NCBI GenBank assembly: GCA_030144725.1
Contig: JASKMD010000006.1
Coordinates: forward strand, 4,663,555 to 4,727,554
Length of the DNA stretch: 64,000 nt
DNA from: Haematococcus lacustris
Lineage: Eukaryota; Chlorophyta; Chlorophyceae; Chlamydomonadales; Haematococcaceae
Direction: 5' to 3'
Both the position numbers and the translations under genes were made by a program. The notes under the pieces were generated by a model. That model was given only the letters and a program-made list of their open reading frames with translations. It did no database searches and was not told where the DNA came from. This document shows, piece after piece, positions 30,040 to 54,466 of this stretch. Position 1 is the first letter of the stretch; the number at the start of each line of letters is the position of its first letter.

Positions 30040-31160
30040 GGTGCCAGGACCCTGTGGGAGTGCAGCAGGACTCTGTGGGCCAGGACCCTGTAGTGTGGTG
30101 CCAGGACCCTGTGGTGTGGTGCCGCGACCCTGGGGTGAGGTGCGAGGACCCTGTGTGCCAGGACCCTGTGGTGTGGTACCAGGACCCTGTTGGCCAGGAC
30201 CCTGTGGTGTGGTGCCAGGACCCTGTGGTGAGGTGCCAGGACCCTGTGATATCAGGACCCTGTGGTGTGGTACCAGGACCCTGTGGGCCAGGACCCTGTG
30301 GTGAGGTGCCAGGACCCTGTGGTGAGGAGCCAGGACCCTGTGGTGCCAGGACCCTGTGGTGTGGTGCCGGGACCCTGTGTGCCAGGACCCTGTGGTGAGG
30401 GACCAGGACCCTGTGGTTCCAGGACCCTGTGGTGTGGCAGCAGGACCCTGTGGTGGGTGCCAGGACCCTGTAGTGTGGTGCCAGGACCCTGTGGGGTGGT
30501 GCCGGGACCCTGTGTGCCAGGACCCTGTGGTGAGGGACCAGGACCCTGTGGTTCCAGGACCCTGTCATGTGGTACCAGGACCCTGTTGGCCAGGACCCTG
30601 TGGTGTGGTGCCAGGACCCTGTGGTGAGGTGCCAGGACCCTGTGGTGCCAGGACCCTGTGGTGAGGTGCCAGGACCCTGTGGGCCAGGACCCTGTAGGTG
30701 TGCAGCAGGACCCTGTGGTATGGTGCCAGGACCCTGTGGTGCTAGAACCCTGTGGTGTGGTGCCAGGACCCTGTGTGCCAGAACCCTGTGGTCAGGTGCC
30801 AGGACCCTGTAGGTGTGCAGCAGGACCCTGTGGTGAGGTACCAGGACCCTGTGGTGCCAGAACCCTGTGGTATGGTGCCAGGACCCTGTGAGCCAGAACC
30901 CTGTGGTGTGGTGCCAGGACCCTGTGTGGAAAGGCACTCATCGTAGGACCCTGTACAGGGTCCTGGCACACATGGTCAAAAGCATCCAAACGGGGTCAAC
31001 AGGACCAACCACAAGCTATGTAGGAATCCTAACATGGTTCTATCACATAGGGATGCAAGGAATGATTAAAACATCTACACTCATCATGTACACAGGACCC
31101 TGTACCGGGTCCTACGACCATGGTGACTCTAGGACCCTGTACAGGGTCCTAGGACACGGG
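30040..31160. repeat. Minisatellite array 2, core AGGACCCTGT
   Basis: About 60 copies of AGGACCCTGT with short spacers (GGTGTGGTGCC, GGGCC, GGTGCC). The core is the exact reverse complement of the array 1 core. At the outer (right) end the 20-bp palindrome AGGACCCTGTACAGGGTCCT occurs at about 30952 and 31131, with a near copy at about 31098. Confidence 0.92.
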
Positions 31161-31190
31161 CCATAGCTCATCGCTGGCTTGGACGTTTTG

Positions 31191-31445
31191 CATGCCACCT
31201 ACTAGGTTGGGCAGCTGTAACCACCCTTTACAACCTCTTATACTCACATCTCATGACAAGTCACTTTGGTCACACGGTGCCAACTCCCTTAGCCAAAATC
31301 AGGGTCTCAGCCCCATACCTGGCCCAGCAACTCGACACCGAGTGAGAATTACACTTTGGCCCAAGAGAGTCTTGTCATCCTCTAGGTCACAGCAACCTAC
31401 ATACCAAGTTTCAGACCTCAACTCTCAGGTTTTTCAAGCCAGCCA
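31191..31445 (+). repeat. Dispersed repeat family, copy 3
   Basis: Colinear with copy 1 over about 240 bp, from CTACTAGGTT through AACTCCCTTAGCC to the AAGTTTCA block. Confidence 0.6.
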
Positions 31446-31619
31446 GGCCTTAATTTGCACGAGTGCAGCAGCAGCCCCGCACCAGCAGCAGCCCCGCACC
31501 AACAACAACCCGTGTGCTTGTGCTTGTGCTCGCAGTGCACAAGATGGGAAGGTGGCCTCGCAATACGGCATCAATTGCCACGGGCCTTGCCAGAGCCCTC
31601 AGCCTTCTAAAGGTAAACC

Positions 31620-31860
31620 CCTTGCCCTTGGTAGCCCCGCCCTTGTTAGCCCCGCACTTGTTGCCCTTGTTAGCCCCGCACTTGTTGCCCCGCACATAGC
31701 CCCGCACTTGTTGCCCTTGTTAGCCCCGCACTTGTTGTCCAACACACCGTGCGCATTGTTGCCCCGCACATAGCCCCGCACATAGCCCCGCACTTGTTGT
31801 CCAACACACCGTGCGCATTGTTGCCCCGCACATAGCCCCGCACATAGCCCCGCACACTAA
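31620..31860. repeat. TTGTTAGCCCCGCAC / CATAGCCCCGCAC repeat
   Basis: Irregular 13-25 bp units built on AGCCCCGCAC. One larger unit of about 60 bp (TTGTTGTCCAACACACCGTG...) occurs twice. Confidence 0.8.
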
Positions 31861-32206
31861 GCATATGTCGTGGCCCTATGTGCTTGCAGGTATCGCCAAA
31901 AGCAGCAGCGATTAATAAATTTGCAGCCACAATGGAGCTTCCTCGTGGAGCGTTCATCCCTACCCGAGCCCTAGAGCCATGGCACACTCTAGGGCTGTAG
32001 CTAGTTCACTAGTGTTCACTAGTGCAACGGGCTGGTAGCCATATAAGCATTAAAGCTGTTAGTTTTGATGAGGAGCCCAGTGGTCAAGGGGGATTAGCCC
32101 CTTGAACGAGTGCCACCGGAGTGGGGTTTGCAGTCACCAAGGGTGCGACCGAGGATGCTACAACTAGTAGCGGAGTGAGATTACCCACAGCCCAACATGT
32201 TGTTCC

Positions 32207-32415
32207 TGTAGCGTGCAAGACACCACGCTGACAACCGTTAACTACCTTCGTTCCCACAGCGTGACACGGCCAGGGTTTAGAACGTTTCCCCCGAGGAGTC
32301 GAAACCTCTGAAGCAGGTGTGCGCGAAGGCCCACCTGCCCCTTTCGCCCACCATGTCACACTGCAGTACAGAAGTACTCGGAGGCGAGCTAGGCTTCGAG
32401 GAGCCGTTCGCTACA
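32207..32415 (-). repeat. 3' LTR
   Basis: It begins TGTAGCGTGC and ends GTTCGCTACA on the plus strand. The purine-rich run that primes plus-strand synthesis (GGAGGGGGAGGAA on the element strand, about 32416-32428) abuts it. Confidence 0.95.
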
Positions 32416-32487
32416 TTCCTCCCCCTCCAAAGAGGAAACGTTCCGCCCTCGTGAGAACACAAGGACTCGCAACACTAATTAGTGATG

Positions 32488-34452
32488 CTAGGACAAACCA
32501 TGCACTGCATTATATGCAGTCAACACTTCCAGGCAGTTCACAAGGTTATTCCTTGGCTCCCATGTGTTGTAAGAGTCATCATAACCCTGCCACTTGACTA
32601 AGTAGCCTCGTGCTTTACCAGCACGCACGCCTCGATGGGCAAGCAACTTCTCCACCTCATACAGAGGCGCCTCATCCAACCACTCCACAGGAGGAGGCAA
32701 GTGAGGATGCTCACTGGTGTAGGGTCTCAGAAGAGACACATGGAACACAGGGTGCATGCGTGCCATGGCTTGTGGCAGGTCTAGGCGAACCGCAACAGGA
32801 CCTACATGCTCTAGCACCTTGAAAGGTCCTATGAATCGAGGCAGCAGCTTCTTAGCCTTACCTGGCTTCATCCTGAGGTTCTTAGTGCTAAGAAGCACCA
32901 ACTGACCAGTGTGGTACTCCACTTCCTTGCGTCCCTTGTTGGCCATATAGGCCTGCCGCCGCTGAGCCAGTTCCATGAAGTGGCGAGCCTGTTTGACATT
33001 GCTCTGCCACCACTCAGACAGTCTCCTGGCAGTGGGGCAGTACACCTCACCAGGCAGCTCGAGCAGGGCAGGTGTCAGAGGTGACTGGCCAGTGTTGACC
33101 AAGAAGGGCGTGGACTGGATGGACTCCTGCCAACTATTGTTGACAGCAAACTCAGCCAGAGATAGGAAGAAGGGCCAGTCAGACTGAGCGGGTGAGATAT
33201 AATGGCGAAGCATTTCCTCTAGGGTACGATTGTACCTCTCAGTCTGACCATCAGACTGTGGATGATAGGCACTAGACTTACATTCCTTTACACCAAGAAT
33301 GGTCATAATTGACGCCCAGAAATGATTAGTAAAATGGGAGCCCCTATCAGAGATGATTTCTCGGGGTACTCCATGGTGTTTAAACACATTGTCAATGAAG
33401 AGACGGGCAAAGCTCTCAGCATTCATAGACTCACGGCAAGGCACAAAGTGCACCATTTTAGATAGCCTGTCTACGAACACGGCAATGGCATCAAAGCCAT
33501 GCTCACCAGGAGGTAGCTTGGTAATTAGGTCCATTGAAATAGACTCCCATCTATCATAGGGTATGGCCAGAGGCGTGAGCAGGCCTCCAGGTTTGGTATT
33601 AACAGATTTGTTACGCTGGCAAGCATCACAGTTGGCCACATAATGGCGTACCTCAGACCTCATGCGGGGCCACCAGAACATCCTGGAGATACGCTCCAGT
33701 GTTTTGGTGATGCCCACATGACCTGCAAACTGCGCATCATGCATCTCCACCAATACTCTGGTTTTGAGCTCTGGGCAGTTAGGGACCACTATCTGGTTCC
33801 TTTCTCTGGTGCGATACAGCCCATGCTTATCCTGATCATACTGATCCACCATGCTGGCAAAAGCCTCATCTGCTGCATACGCTGCCAGCAGCTGCTCTGT
33901 CATATTGACAGCATGCAGAGGGTGCAAAGGCACAGGGGGTGGGGGTAAAGGCTGCTCCAGCACCAACTGTGGCTGCGGCTGCTGCACAACTGGCTGCTGC
34001 TGCTGCACAGTAGCTTCCTCCCCCTCCAAAAGGCGCTTCCTGCTCCTGGTCATAACCATGACAGGGTTTGTGACAGGAGCATCAGGTATGCGTGACAGGG
34101 GGTCAGCAGGGTTAGTATCACCAGGCAGGTATTCTATGGTAAAATTATACCGTGAGAGAAACTCTAACCATCTGGTTTGTCGTCTTGACAAGACCTTCTG
34201 TGTTTTCAGAGCCACTAAGGGCTTGTGATCTGTATACAGAGTGAAAGGGACACCTTCCAGATAGCAACGCCACTCTTTACACGCAGTAATGATAGCAAGT
34301 AATTCCTGCTCTCCAGTGGTGTAATTCTTCTCAGCTGGAATCAGCTTTTTGCTTAAATAAGTCAGAGGGTAACCCTCTTGCATGAGCACAGCTCCAACGC
34401 CTTGCAAAGAGGTATCACAATATACCTGGAAAGGTTTAGTGATATCAGGTAT
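32488..34452 (-). CDS. pol: Pol part 2: RNase H, integrase and chromodomain
   Basis: The same frame continues directly after the TAA (IPDITKPFQVY). RNase H has YTDHKPLVALKT. The integrase has the HHCC zinc domain (HDAQFAGHVG ... CDACQ), catalytic-core segments SMDLITKLP and DRGSHFTNHFW, and a GPF-like region (FIGPFKVLEHVGPVA). The C-terminus is a chromodomain (YEVEKLLAHRG ... YLVKWQGYDDSYNTWEP), which in chromoviruses guides integration to marked chromatin. Confidence 0.93.
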   Translation of the reverse strand: MPDITKPFQVYCDTSLQGVGAVLMQEGYPLTYLSKKLIPAEKNYTTGEQELLAIITACKEWRCYLEGVPFTLYTDHKPLVALKTQKVLSRRQTRWLEFLSRYNFTIEYLPGDTNPADPLSRIPDAPVTNPVMVMTRSRKRLLEGEEATVQQQQPVVQQPQPQLVLEQPLPPPPVPLHPLHAVNMTEQLLAAYAADEAFASMVDQYDQDKHGLYRTRERNQIVVPNCPELKTRVLVEMHDAQFAGHVGITKTLERISRMFWWPRMRSEVRHYVANCDACQRNKSVNTKPGGLLTPLAIPYDRWESISMDLITKLPPGEHGFDAIAVFVDRLSKMVHFVPCRESMNAESFARLFIDNVFKHHGVPREIISDRGSHFTNHFWASIMTILGVKECKSSAYHPQSDGQTERYNRTLEEMLRHYISPAQSDWPFFLSLAEFAVNNSWQESIQSTPFLVNTGQSPLTPALLELPGEVYCPTARRLSEWWQSNVKQARHFMELAQRRQAYMANKGRKEVEYHTGQLVLLSTKNLRMKPGKAKKLLPRFIGPFKVLEHVGPVAVRLDLPQAMARMHPVFHVSLLRPYTSEHPHLPPPVEWLDEAPLYEVEKLLAHRGVRAGKARGYLVKWQGYDDSYNTWEPRNNLVNCLEVLTAYNAVHGLS

Positions 34453-36213
34453 TTAAAGTAGAGGTACTTTAGATATAGCATGCTTGAGAGCATCGAAAGC
34501 TTGTAATTTGTCATCAGGCCACTTATGCCAATTAAACTCAGTGCCTGCTTTGCCGGTCAGGTCAGTGAGTGGTGCTGCAAGAGCGCTAAAATTGTGTATA
34601 AACTTGCGCACAAAATTGGCTGCACCAAGAAATTGCTGCATGGCAGTTAAACTGCGTGGCACTGGCCAAGAGGTGATGGACTTCACCTTATCAGGGTCTA
34701 CAGCAATACCCTGATCACTGACAATGTGACCCAGAAATTTCAGGGCAGTTTTGAGAAACTCACATTTTGACAGTTTGGCTTGGAACTGATGTTTCCTGAG
34801 CAGCTCCAAGACCCTCCTCAGATGATTGAAGTGATCTGGAACTGATTTGGACATGATGAGTATATCATCAATATACACCAGGGCACAGTCATTGATGACA
34901 TCAGCAAAAGCATTATTCATAACACGCTGAAACGTGGCAGATGCATTGGTTAATCCAAAGCATAGCACCTTAAACTGGTACAAGCCAGTAGGTGTCCTGA
35001 AAGCTGTCTTGGGCACATCCTCGTCAGGGATCCTAATCTGGTGATAACCAGCCTGTAGATCAAGTGATGAGAACACCGTGCAACCAGCTAACCTGTCAAA
35101 CAGGTCATCCACTCTAGGCAGTGGGTATTGATCCCTTAGGGTTATCTTATTGAGCTGGCGGTAATCTACACACATCCTTAACTCACCTGACTTCTTTTTA
35201 ACAAAGAGGACAGGGGCTGCATAGGGTGAGGATGACGGCTCAATGATGCCCTGTTCCAGGAAGGCAGCAACCTGCTTCTTCATCTCCAGCAGCTCAGGTT
35301 GGCTCATCTTATAAGACGGCAGAGCTGGTGGCTTACAGCCAGGCTGGAGAGGGATGGTATGTCCCACTGGACGTTGGGGGGGCAGTTTGTTGAAGGGTGC
35401 GAAGACGTCCTCAAACTCAGATATGAGCGCTGTCAGCTGAGCTGCCACAGCATGGGGGATGTTGGTAGGGTAATTGATAGGTGTGTCAGGGGGTGAGGTT
35501 GTTGACTGAGTGTGAGGGACAGGGTCATTGGACAACAGATTTGCTGGAGAAGGGGTAGGGTGCACGGACAGCAGATTTGCTTGAGGGGGGGTAAGGTTGA
35601 CGGGTTGAGAAGATATCAGAGCGACCAGAGATTGGCCTCCTTTTCTTAACCACTTGTAGGCAACCTTAGCTGACACTGTAGCATGACTATGCTTGGCCAG
35701 TATATGGGCACAGTGTGGGGCCAGAATTGGCGCTGCAGGCTCACACTTGAGCACGGTCTTGTTAGCTGACATCTGCAGTGTCACTGTACGGGCCAGGTAA
35801 TCAAGCAAAGCACCGTTGGACTGCAACCAGTCGCTACCCATTAACACATCAAAAGCAGAGAACATCTCTGGCATAACTAACAAGTCTACTTGGCAGTTCA
35901 AAGACTGGACCTGCAGCTGTACAGTGCATGCATGTGTGCAGATGACAGGCTGGCCATTTGCAACCTGGAACTCCCTAGGCTGCTGCAGTCTGTAGCTACT
36001 CAGAGAGTACATCTCAACAGCTGCACAATTAATGAAACTTGCTGCTGCACCGCTATCAAAGAGCATGGTGCAGTCCCTACCATTCACCTTGCCAGAGAAC
36101 GAGAAGTGTAACACACTGTCGTCTGCAGCACTGTCCCTTGGCAAACATGCCTGCTTAACTGGCACAGTCCCACAGGCACCAACACAGGCCTGGCGCACTG
36201 GTTGGGCAAAGCC
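34453..36213 (-). pseudogene. pol: Pol part 1: aspartic protease and reverse transcriptase
   Basis: In frame with gag. FDSGAAASF is the retropepsin active site. RT follows with RMCVDYRQLN, SSLDLQAGYHQI, and the catalytic YIDD in VYIDDILIMS, then the thumb (FLGHIVSDQGI). TAA at 34455-34453 interrupts after KVPLL, just before the RNase H domain. Confidence 0.93.
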
Positions 36214-38079
36214 TCAACGGCGCCAGTCACCCCTGGAGCCTTGCTGCTTCCAGCCACCCTTGCCAGGGGGGCTGCGGTCTCGCTTCTGAGGCCGGGGGGG
36301 AAGATCCCCAGGAGGGTTGGCATGGCGGGAAGGGGGGCCCAGGGAGGCAGGACGGGGGTAGCCGCTGACCCGGCGGGCCTCATCTGCTGGCAGGTGCTTC
36401 AGGTTGCAGTAGTCACGGAAGTGGTTGGGGTTCCAGCAGTGATGGCACGCATAGCCAGGATTTGGCAGGGTGGACCCGCCAGCAGCAGGTGCTGGGCACA
36501 CAGGGGCCGTGGCAGGGGGAGCCTGGGCAGCACGGCCAGCATGGCGACCCCCACCTTGGCTGCTGTGGCGGCTGCCACGGTGACCTCCACTGCTGCTGCT
36601 GCTGGACACGTCCCAGTAAGGGCCACGAGGGGCAGGAGGGGGTGGTCCTCCAGCAAGGCCAGGAGGAGTCCTGATGCGGTTCATCTGCTTAGGGGGCACA
36701 AAGGCAGCCACATGGGGAGCAGGTGGGCGACGTCCCACATGGTTGGTGGCTACTGCAAACAGTACCTTCTGTGCATTCACAGCAGCCTGAATGGCATCGT
36801 TCAGGGTGGGGTCACGCATCAGGGCAAGATCATGCACCACCGAGGACTGCAGCTCAGACGTGAGCCCCCTAATGAAGGTGGCCACCAGCATAGCTGGTGC
36901 CATGCAGGTAGAACCTGCCACCGTCAGAGTGTTCCTGAAATCAGTGATATAAGCATTCAAAGTGGAACCAGCTGACATGCGCAAGGCATTGGGATCCAGG
37001 AGTTTCCTGCGGTGCACATCTTACTCATTGCGCAGGTCATCACCAGCCATTTCCTTAAAGGCAGCACGCAGGTGGACCCATGTTGGCCTAGAGCCATGGC
37101 CAAGAATGTGAGCATTCCTGGTTGCAGGGTACCACACCTCTCTGGCTTTGCCTGTCAAGAAATTGGGCAAGGCATCAGCAGGGTCTATGCGCAAATATGC
37201 GCAATGCACCTCAAGATCCTCACAGAAGATTTCTGCTACTCGGGAAGTGGCAAGGCACTGGTCCGTCCATTTGTCAGGACCTGGGATCTTAACCCTGGAC
37301 ATAGGGACTGGCGCAGCAAGTGTCGCATTGGCAGGAGGTGCAACCTGAGACAAAGGTGTCTGTCTGCCTGACAACGGGGCCACAGGTGCAACAGTGCCTG
37401 ATAAGGCTGGCGCAGCACCAGGAGCAGGCAACGCAGCAGACGTGCCACTGCTTCTGTTCACAACAGGCCTGTCCGACTGGCTGCGAATGGCTGCAACACC
37501 TTGCTCTCCACTCACCACCACATTCTGGCGGTCCTGCAGGCTTTCCATCTCCGAGAGCTCAGCTCGCACGCGGACAGCCTCGTTCTGGGCAGCCTCCAGG
37601 TGCGCAGTGACCCCCACCAGCTGCTGGCGCAGGCGCTGAATCTCATCAGCTGCAGCTGCTGCGGCAGAAGTGCCGACTTCAGGGAGGATGGGCGCAGCTG
37701 TCAGGGCTCCCGCATACGAGAGAGGACCAACGCCAGCAGCAGTCGCAGGAGGAACAGGAGCAGCCTGAGGCTGAGCAGAAACGATGCTGTTCAGAGAAGT
37801 CAGAACAGATCTCAGCAAGTCCAGCGCCTGGGCGGGCTGCAGGCCTGTGATCTTCTCGACGTCTGCGAAAACAGGGGCTGCGGCAGAAAGAGAGGGCGTG
37901 TTGTTGGTAGCAGGTGCCGTGCCAGTAATTGGCGCCCCAGCCGCAACAGGGACTCCTGCTGGGGCTCCAGCGGCAGTGCTTGGAGTCGCTGGGGGCGGGG
38001 AGCCAGGAGTCTGGCCCCCTGGAGCGGGACGCTCAGCCCGTTTATCTCCGCCAGGCGGAGGTTCCTTGTTAGCAGTCAT
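36214..38079 (-). pseudogene. gag: Gag part of the chromovirus, split by TAA at 37023-37021 and closed by TGA at 36216-36214
   Basis: ATG 38079 starts an Ala/Pro-rich region, followed by capsid-like sequence (EVWYPATRNAHIL, LRAAFKEMAGDDLRNE). After TAA the same frame continues (HRRKLLDPNALRMSAGS) into the CCHC zinc knuckle CHHCWNPNHFRDYC (C-x2-C-x4-H-x4-C) that binds the genomic RNA. TGA follows DWRR at the gag/pol border. The two halves are in one frame and no bases are lost. Confidence 0.88.
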
Positions 38080-38130
38080 ATTGCTTAGGGAAAGAAGGTA
38101 ACGTTAATCAACATCGGTCGGAAACCAAAA

Positions 38131-38339
38131 TGTAGCGTGCAAGACACCACGCTGACAACCGTTAACTACCTTCGTTCCCACAGCGTAACACGGCCAGGGT
38201 TTAGAACGTTTCCCCCGAGGAGTCGAAACCTCTGAAGCAGGTGTGCGCGAAGGCCCACCTGCCCCTTTCGCCCACCATGTCACACTGCAGTACAGAAGTA
38301 CTCGGAGGCGAGCTAGGCTTCGAGGAGCCGTTCGCTACA
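38131..38339 (-). repeat. 5' LTR
   Basis: Matches the 3' LTR at all but one of 209 positions. Just inside it on the element strand is TGGTTTCCGACCGATG, a candidate primer-binding site complementary to a tRNA 3' end. I cannot say which tRNA. Confidence 0.93.
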
Positions 38340-38749
38340 GTTCCTTGTTGAATGAGTTTTGTTGGCCTGGACCCAGCACCTCACCTCCTGCGACCCACAG
38401 CCTTGGTGTAACAGTTCGCTGCGACCCACAGCCTTGGGCCCGCCAAGGCTATCCAGCCTGCCAAGGCTGAGTAGGGCAAACTGTCAAGGGCAAGCCAGCC
38501 TACTCCCCCCCCCCCGTGCTGGTGATCCACAGGCCCCCAGGCATACCAGTTGTTGAGCAAGCGCCTGTGTGACCAATTTCTCAGGATCAAGCTTAGTGTC
38601 ATCACAGCCATGGTGGCTGTCGTAGCACTGCTGTTACAAGCTCCTGGTAACAGCGCTGCTGTCTTCGTCACCTGAAAATCTATACTTCAAGAATCTGGGT
38701 AGGTAGGAATGCCAAGGGTAGGGGGGGAGGGACAGGGCCAGAGGCTGAT

Positions 38750-39470
38750 GACTGCCCCACATGTGACCTGCTAGGTGCCATGTCCCCAACCCTTACAAGG
38801 ATGTCATGCGCATTGTGTGCATCGTGTGCCATGCAGCTGGAGGAGGAGGCAGCCATGGTGTCCCAACAGCGGTGGGGGACCCGCAAGCAGCTGGTGGTGT
38901 TCTGTGGCAACGCAGGCATTGGCACCCGGGGTGGGTGGGGTGCCAAGGCTGTGCTGCAGGCCTGCCGCAAGGTGGTGGAGAGGCCCAACAGCGGAAGGCC
39001 AACAGACAGGCTGCCAGGCAAGGTGGTGACTATGGATGAGTTCCGCACCAGCAGGGTCAGCTCAGCTATGAACAGCCCCCAGCCCTGTGAGGCGGAGCTG
39101 GACCGCAGCAAGCCCACCAGGCCTGTAGGCTGGATGCCCCAGCCAGGTCAGGTGCAGCATCACTTGTTGCGGTCAGCCTGGAGCAAGCGGTTTGAGGCGC
39201 CGGTGCGGGGCCGCATGTGGTGCCCTAAGCTGGACCAGGCTACCCCTGGGGACATTGGCAGATGGGTGGACAGGGACTGCAACGCAACCCTCAACCTCCA
39301 GCGGGCAGGGGAGAGCAAGTGGCGCCCACTGGAGCTGTGCAGGTGGCAACACCGAGGAGCGGCTCCTGCCAAGGGCAAGGAGTACCCAGCATTATGCTTC
39401 ATGAAGCTGCGAGACCTAGCACCCAAGGCCCAAGCCCAGCTCCTGTAGCACAGTAGCATGTGTGTTCTAG
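38750..39470 (+). pseudogene. TnpB/Fanzor-like nuclease, C-terminal half, copy D (longest)
   Basis: ATG 38780 to TAG 39446-39448, 222 codons. It contains LVVFCGNAGIGTRGGWGAKA, then VVTMDEFRTSRVSSAMNS, MWCPKLDQA and WVDRDCNATLNLQRAGE. DEFRTS and RDCNATLN correspond to the zinc-finger lead-in and RuvC-III of TnpB/Fanzor. The finger looks degenerate because the expected CxxC after DEFRTS is VSSA. The N-terminal half with the RuvC-I Asp is not found upstream, since the chromovirus and low-complexity sequence lie there. Truncated and unlikely to be active. Confidence 0.6.
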
Positions 39471-40008
39471 GCGATGCTTCAGCTGTTGCTTACATCAGAG
39501 CTTTTGTTTCATGCCAACACATATCGGCCCACCCTCGTGAGTGAGTGGGGGTAGGAAATTAGGTATTGGTGCCGGCTGTCTTAGGTATAGTTCGGATGTT
39601 AGATAGCGCACTAGTAGTAGGAAAGTATGCGCTGTAACAAGCTGCAGCGCTGGAGCCCCAGTGGAGCCTGGTGAACGCAAGTAATTCGTCAGGCCTCAGC
39701 GTGAGGCTCACGTTAGTAGGGTCAGGCACAGCAGGTCTGCTGTGGGTTATGGTCCCACACCCCATCTACCTGTCCCCTTGAGAGGACCTGCATGTCTAGG
39801 CTCAAAGCTGGCAAGGTTGATACTTGGCTGTCTTCACGTGTGCGTAGGTTCTCCGCCCCTCAACTTGACATTGGCCTTCTACAATCTTGCGTCATGTCTG
39901 CAGCACTCAGCCGCCAGCCTGGTGTGGCACGGGGGGAGGTAGTCAGTTGGCGCACTCGGTTGGTTTACTTTCACTGTGTCGCACGAGAAGCGCGCGTGAT
40001 CACATGCA
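39471..40008. other. Spacer upstream of AMP deaminase
   Basis: No gene is seen; it presumably includes the AMP deaminase promoter. No clear TATA box is recognised. Confidence 0.35.
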
Positions 40009-40039
40009 CGGCAAGAGCTAGCTGAACTAGCTCTTGCCG
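40009..40039. promoter_or_regulatory. 13-bp perfect inverted repeat (hairpin) just before the AMP deaminase ATG
   Basis: CGGCAAGAGCTAG, the loop CTGAA, then CTAGCTCTTGCCG. It ends 31 nt before ATG 40071, so it would lie in the 5' UTR or at the core promoter and could form a stable RNA stem. Confidence 0.6.
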
Positions 40040-40070
40040 CGGTGAGCCAGATCCCGCACCTTTCCCTGCA

Positions 40071-53857
<13,787 letters not shown>

Positions 53858-54466
53858 ACACTCGAGACATCGCGGATGCACGGAGAGGTTCGGCGAGGTT
53901 TTGAAAGTGGGCAGGCCGTCCAGACAGTGGCCGGAGCTTGTACAGAGCTATGAGCGAGGGAGACATGCGCAGCGACAAAGAAGCGACAGAAGCGACAGGA
54001 CGTCACATATACATCCCCCATTTACCCGGCCGCCCACCCAGTCGCAATCAAGTTGATGGTAGACGCGCCAGGGTTGCTAGAGATGTCTCCGGATCAGTGT
54101 TCAGCTGCACTGGAGCACGACACGACTTCGTTGTAGACGAAGACATGCGTAGACGCCTAGCTGCAGCAGTGCGATATGGACGAGTCATGTGTATGCAAGG
54201 CCTGGACTTAGGACGTCCGGCTGCCGGTGGCGCATTCCGGCGAAAACCGCCACCCGCTACCGCAACCCTGATTTTCACCCAGACCTAGTCTGACATTGGC
54301 TTCTAAGACGTAAACATGTGGGCGTAAACATGTTTCATTTTCGCCGATTGGCCAATGTGTTAGTGGTCGTTGTGCAATAATGATGTATTGCCCCCCTCGG
54401 TCGTATTTGCGTTGTCCTAACCGACATTGGCTGTGCCATTGGATGTGCCTTGAGATGAGATTTTCG
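53858..54466. other. Downstream of AMP deaminase, no recognised gene
   Basis: A frame at 53938-54288 is open but matches nothing I know, and its codon choice is unlike the neighbouring exons. Confidence 0.35.

Larger units (their letters stand above)
32207..38339 (-). mobile_element. Ty3/gypsy LTR retrotransposon (chromovirus), complete but with three in-frame stops
   Basis: Two 209-bp LTRs (TGTAGC...GCTACA) flank gag-pol on the minus strand, and GTTCC directly repeats at 32202-32206 and 38340-38344 as the target duplication. I found a single difference between the LTRs (G versus A at about 32263). Domain order is Gag with CCHC knuckle, protease, RT, RNase H, integrase and chromodomain, which defines a chromovirus. 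Near-identical LTRs mean a recent insertion. Confidence 0.95.

Noticed and set aside
53938..54288. Small gene downstream of AMP deaminase
   Set aside because: Open for 116 codons but without a recognised motif, splice context or usual codon bias; chance ORFs of this length are common in this DNA.
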